From Trachelipus rathkii (lineage: Eukaryota > Arthropoda > Malacostraca > Isopoda > Trachelipodidae), in assembly GCA_015478945.1 (NCBI GenBank), contig JABUQX010087136.1, positions 22,501-44,127 on the forward strand: a stretch of DNA of 21,627 nt, given 5' to 3'. The notes under the pieces were generated by a model. That model saw only the letters and a list, made by a program, of their open reading frames with translations, made no database searches and had not been told where the DNA came from. The position numbers and the translations under genes are program-made. Shown in pieces: positions 18,081 through 21,627 of the stretch. Every line of letters starts with the position of its first letter. Within the stretch, counting starts at the first letter, position 1.

Positions 18081-18897
18081 CTAAAAAAGAATGTAATTAT
18101 CTAATGAATGAAAATCTGTAAAAACTATTTCAATAATATTTTATTCTAATAATCAAATTAATCTAGTCTTTAAAAATAATTAATATTATTATAATATTAT
18201 TTATGAGTTGATTTAAAGAGGGTTGTGAGTATTTAAATATAATAATCACTTTCTTGTAGTAAAACACACTTTCCATTTCACAAAACACACTATCTTTTAT
18301 AATAAATAGTACTCATTGTAAGACAACTCAATGATGTAATATAACTTTATTATTGACCCAGTGAAAGCCGACTGAGAATCTTATTAGTTACATAGTAAAG
18401 TTATATTAGTTTTACTAAAAATCACTAAGAACTTTTATAAGTAATATTAATCAGAAAAGTGAATGAATGTTAACTACGTTAAGAAATCTAGATTGAGCTA
18501 ATAGAACATTTATATAATTTATATTATGTAGATCGTCTTCTAAGCTCTTAATTTCAATTTATATGTATAACTGCTATCATCACATCGCCTGACACCAACA
18601 TCAAACACTAACCACCACACATCGACCACTCCCATACAATTCCACTATCCATGCCAACACCTAGCTAATCGTATAAATTAAATATTTGATCTGTCTATTC
18701 ATTACCCATTTTAATATTATAAACTCATTGATATCTCTTTTTAAGTTTCATATTTTTTAATCGTCTCTATCTAAATGGTATATATTTAATTTAAATATCT
18801 TATATTTGTATAGGTATGAAGTGAGCCATATATCTCTACAAATCTGGAGCATAGCAATACCTAGCATCATCATCTAATTACTACACTGTATATTTAT
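18081..18897. other. AT-rich stretch, nothing recognised
   Basis: Unique AT-rich sequence without open frames of useful length. A C-rich patch with CACC words (18577-18665) interrupts it, without further signal. Confidence 0.5.
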
Positions 18898-18960
18898 TAT
18901 TATATATATATAAATAGATACTATATATTATAATATTAAGAGTATATAAATAATATACTA
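18898..18960. repeat. Imperfect (AT)n microsatellite
   Basis: An alternating TA tract with slips, next to the transposase fragment. Confidence 0.75.
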
Positions 18961-18989
18961 TAATACACCAATAGACATAAAAACAACCA

Positions 18990-19290
18990 ATAAAATTATA
19001 TATATATAATTAATATGGAATATTAAATAAAGTAAAGTTATAAACACACCACATACATTATGAAGATATTCCACCCTATAATGCAAACCAGCCAAATTAC
19101 ACACTATACATTTGGGCCTTAATTTAGCATAATATTGATGACCATCTTGTATTTGAGGTCTTGCTGAAGGAGTAAGAAATATGTCACTTTTCATATATTC
19201 TTTCATATACCCAATCAAACATGTTCTCTAATGTGTAACTATAGATTTTCCATCTCTCTTATATAAAATAAGCTTAAAGAAGTCGAGCTT
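18990..19290 (-). pseudogene. piggyBac-like transposase, decayed C-terminal fragment
   Basis: piggyBac transposases cut and paste their element at TTAA sites, and the protein ends in a cysteine-rich zinc-binding tail. Read on the minus strand, one frame gives FFKLILYKRDGKSIVTH, a TAG stop (19228-19230), IGYMKEYMKS, then RPKCIVCNLAG and VEYLHNVCGV. This fits the family order: N-[AS]-[YF]-ILYK, an F-R-x-x-L-x-x helix, a variable linker, then C-x2-C and Y-x-C-x2-C of the tail. CIVC lies at 19099-19110. In the second pair the first cysteine is replaced by histidine (H-N-V-C, C at 19051-19053), and the cysteines expected after GV are gone. The catalytic DDD domain would lie at higher coordinates, where I see nothing recognisable. 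The fragment is dead. Confidence 0.6.
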
Positions 19291-19300
19291 TTTCCTGGAA

Positions 19301-19790
19301 CATATCTTATTTACTAAATCAATCATTCTTTTCATTAGAATGCAAAAACAATCTTTCTCTATTATAACTTCTGCGTTAAAAAAGCTTAGCCTACCTTGCT
19401 GATAAGTTTGAACTTATTAAACTGCAAAGTATATTAACTCAAACATAAATAAGCTATTATATTGATTGCCGATGAATTATTAATTAAACCATATTATTTA
19501 CTGACCACCATATAAATGTTATTTCATGGTTTCTTTCTAATATGTAAATATTTTCGAACTAAGAAAAGGAAAAAACTTTCCAAAGACCATGATGTGATTT
19601 TATGATATAATCGTGTCTATTTAAATTACTTATACTATTTTATTGAATTACTATTCATTTAACCTAGTTATATAGGAAAAAGTATACATTTATATAGAAA
19701 TTTCCTAATAGGTTCCTCAGGTACTACGGAACTGAAAAAAATTTATTCTAGATTCCCTATATAGTGAGTATTAACTAAGCCGCCATATTA
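19301..19790. other. AT-rich stretch, nothing recognised
   Basis: The missing upstream part of the transposase would be expected here on the minus strand, but only scattered short open stretches are seen. No terminal inverted repeat or TTAA-flanked end could be assigned. Confidence 0.45.
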
Positions 19791-20025
19791 AATATAATAT
19801 ATATAATATATATATATATATAATATATATAATACATATTTATAATATATATATTAATATATAAATAATATTATATATATATAATATATTATATATATAA
19901 ATATATATATATAATATACTATAATAGTATATATTAATATATATAGTATATATATATATTAATATATATATATTAAAATATTATAATATTAAATATATAT
20001 ATATATATATAATATAATATATATA

Positions 20026-20063
<38 letters not shown>

Positions 20064-20106
20064 ATATATATATTATATATTATCTATATATATATATATA
20101 GTATAA
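19791..20106. repeat. Long imperfect (AT)n array
   Basis: About 315 bases made almost only of A and T in TA alternation, with AATA and TATT slips. Unlike the array at 8052-8938 it contains no GC-bearing island. Confidence 0.9.
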
Positions 20107-21480
20107 TTAATATTATTAGTATTTTTCTTTATTAAGATATCAGTAAATATAAACTATATAGTGACATACCTCATTTACGGCGGACTTAGATAAATGTTTT
20201 AAATAATTATAAGATTTCAACAAAATCAGTATATACATAAGAATGAGTTAGCAAAGCTACTAAAAGTAATTCCTATGTATTTGTGCACAGATATTTTTTT
20301 TTAATATAGATGACTACGTACCTAACGTTTAATTGAGTATATCAAATTTAATTTTCTGTAAGATGATGATATTTTCACACATTCTAGAATATATATTTTA
20401 TTCTAATTACACTCATCTCTACTCCCTGAGAAAATTAATATGTACATACCCAATATAGAAAATTACTCCATATTATATAAATAGTTACGTCTAAAATAGA
20501 TTGTAAATTATATATATTTATATAATTAATTATTATTATATGTTACAATCATATAAAAAAATTTTAATTTAGTTTTAATGTATGGTTAAATCATTAATTT
20601 GTGAAGTTATTGCTTATCATTATTATTAGTATCATATGTGTTAATTAATTGTCAATTACTTTTATACAGTTAATTATTTATTAGTATATTTTCACCCTTT
20701 ATTCTATGTATGTTTCTATAATCTACGTTCATTGATATGTTATTGCCTTTATGTTTCTTTTATCTCATTGTTATTATTTGATCCATGTTATTTCAATAAA
20801 TCTGTAAATGTTACTTTCCAAATTTTCTTATTTATTAAGGAATTCCGATTGATAGCATCTTGTATGAGTATATTAATTAATTCATTGCTAACATGTAAAT
20901 TTAACTTTTTGCTTTTTGTCTGATTCGTGTTTAATTCTTAATTTCTTTATATAATATATATATATATTTAAATATTTTTATATTTTTTATAATATATTAT
21001 TAATACTTATTTATTTTATATTATATTTTATATTTAATTATTATTATGATTCACTTTATTATTATTTTATATATATATATATAATTTATTAATATTTAAT
21101 TAATAATATTTAATTTAAGTTTAATTTATCGTACGATCTACTCTATTTATTTATTAGATTTTTGTTTTTATCACTATTGAAATTTATTCATAATTTTATT
21201 TATTATTTTCAATTTTTATTTATTTGCTTTTTAAATTTTATATTTATATTATTATAATTTTTATATATCCAATAATTATTATATATTTTACTTTGATTTT
21301 TATATCTATAATTATAGGATTATTTATTATGACTTAATTTATTCTTTAAAATGCTATTTAGTTTATTTATTTATAATTATAATTTAATTATTTCTATTTT
21401 ATATTTATTTATTAGTTTTTATTATATTCTTATTATATTATTTATATATTATTTTGATTTATACACATTAGTTTTAAGTT
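20107..21480. other. Very AT-rich stretch without a supported gene
   Basis: About 1.4 kb with extreme AT content, including TTTA/ATTT-rich low-complexity sequence from about 20940 to 21470. The 63-codon plus-strand frame at 20732-20923 is rich in L, F, I and S and typical of AT-rich noise. Confidence 0.5.
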
Positions 21481-21627
21481 CTCATATTCGAAATCTAGGG
21501 TGTCAATAACATATATATATAGCCCGCTAAATAACGTGAAGCCGTACCTGTCACGTACGAAGTGAGTATGAGTTCTCCATCCAGTAGCCCACTACGTTTA
21601 TAGATTTAAATTAATATAAAATTATAT
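21481..21627. other. Unique island at the right edge
   Basis: A patch of balanced composition after the AT-rich stretch. ACGTGA (21534-21539) and TCACGT (21551-21556) can pair around an 11-base loop. It is cut by the window end and cannot be assigned. Confidence 0.35.

Overview
This window reads as non-coding DNA from a eukaryotic nuclear genome, most likely an invertebrate animal. There is no bacterial-style gene packing. Most of the window is AT-rich. Long imperfect (AT)n, (GT)n, (AAT)n and 15-20 bp minisatellite tracts dominate, and the only clear protein similarity is to broken transposable elements. The density of simple repeats, together with two LINE families whose reverse-transcriptase sequences look familiar from decapod crustaceans, points to a shrimp/crab-like crustacean. 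This is inference, not proof. Many frameshifts and broken microsatellites could be decay or uncorrected long-read error.

Layout: 1-960 is a segment of near-balanced composition with no convincing gene. 972-2660 is AT microsatellite with small islands of unique sequence. 2661-3230 and 9328-9820 are two diverged copies of one repeat (about 500-570 bp) in opposite orientation, bracketing about 6.1 kb. Between them lie a GC-rich hairpin island (3540-3650), a diverged tandem pair (4199-4448), a CG/TG Z-DNA-type tract (5141-5177), a satellite-like cluster built on GCAGTAAA and its reverse complement (4733-4837 and 5413-6217), a CpG-dense island ending in a perfect splice-donor hexamer (6418-6665), two minisatellites (6897-7228 and 7229-7980), a (GT)n tract and about 900 bp of (AT)n-like sequence.

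9821-11825 is mostly unique AT-rich intergenic or intronic sequence. 11826-14195 is a decayed non-LTR retrotransposon split by a second, 5'-truncated one at 12820-13892, a nested LINE-in-LINE. 14196-16850 is mainly unannotatable. 16854-16960 (plus) and 17971-18080 (minus) are weak candidate exons. 17099-17431 (minus) is an open fragment with protein-like character. 18958-19300 (minus) is a decayed piggyBac-type transposase C-terminus. 19791-20106 is another (AT)n block, and the rest is AT-rich without recognisable features.

No intact gene, RNA gene, CRISPR array or operon was found. No set of genes visibly works together here. The most unusual structures are the large inverted repeat, the GCAGTAAA satellite-like cluster and the isolated CpG island.
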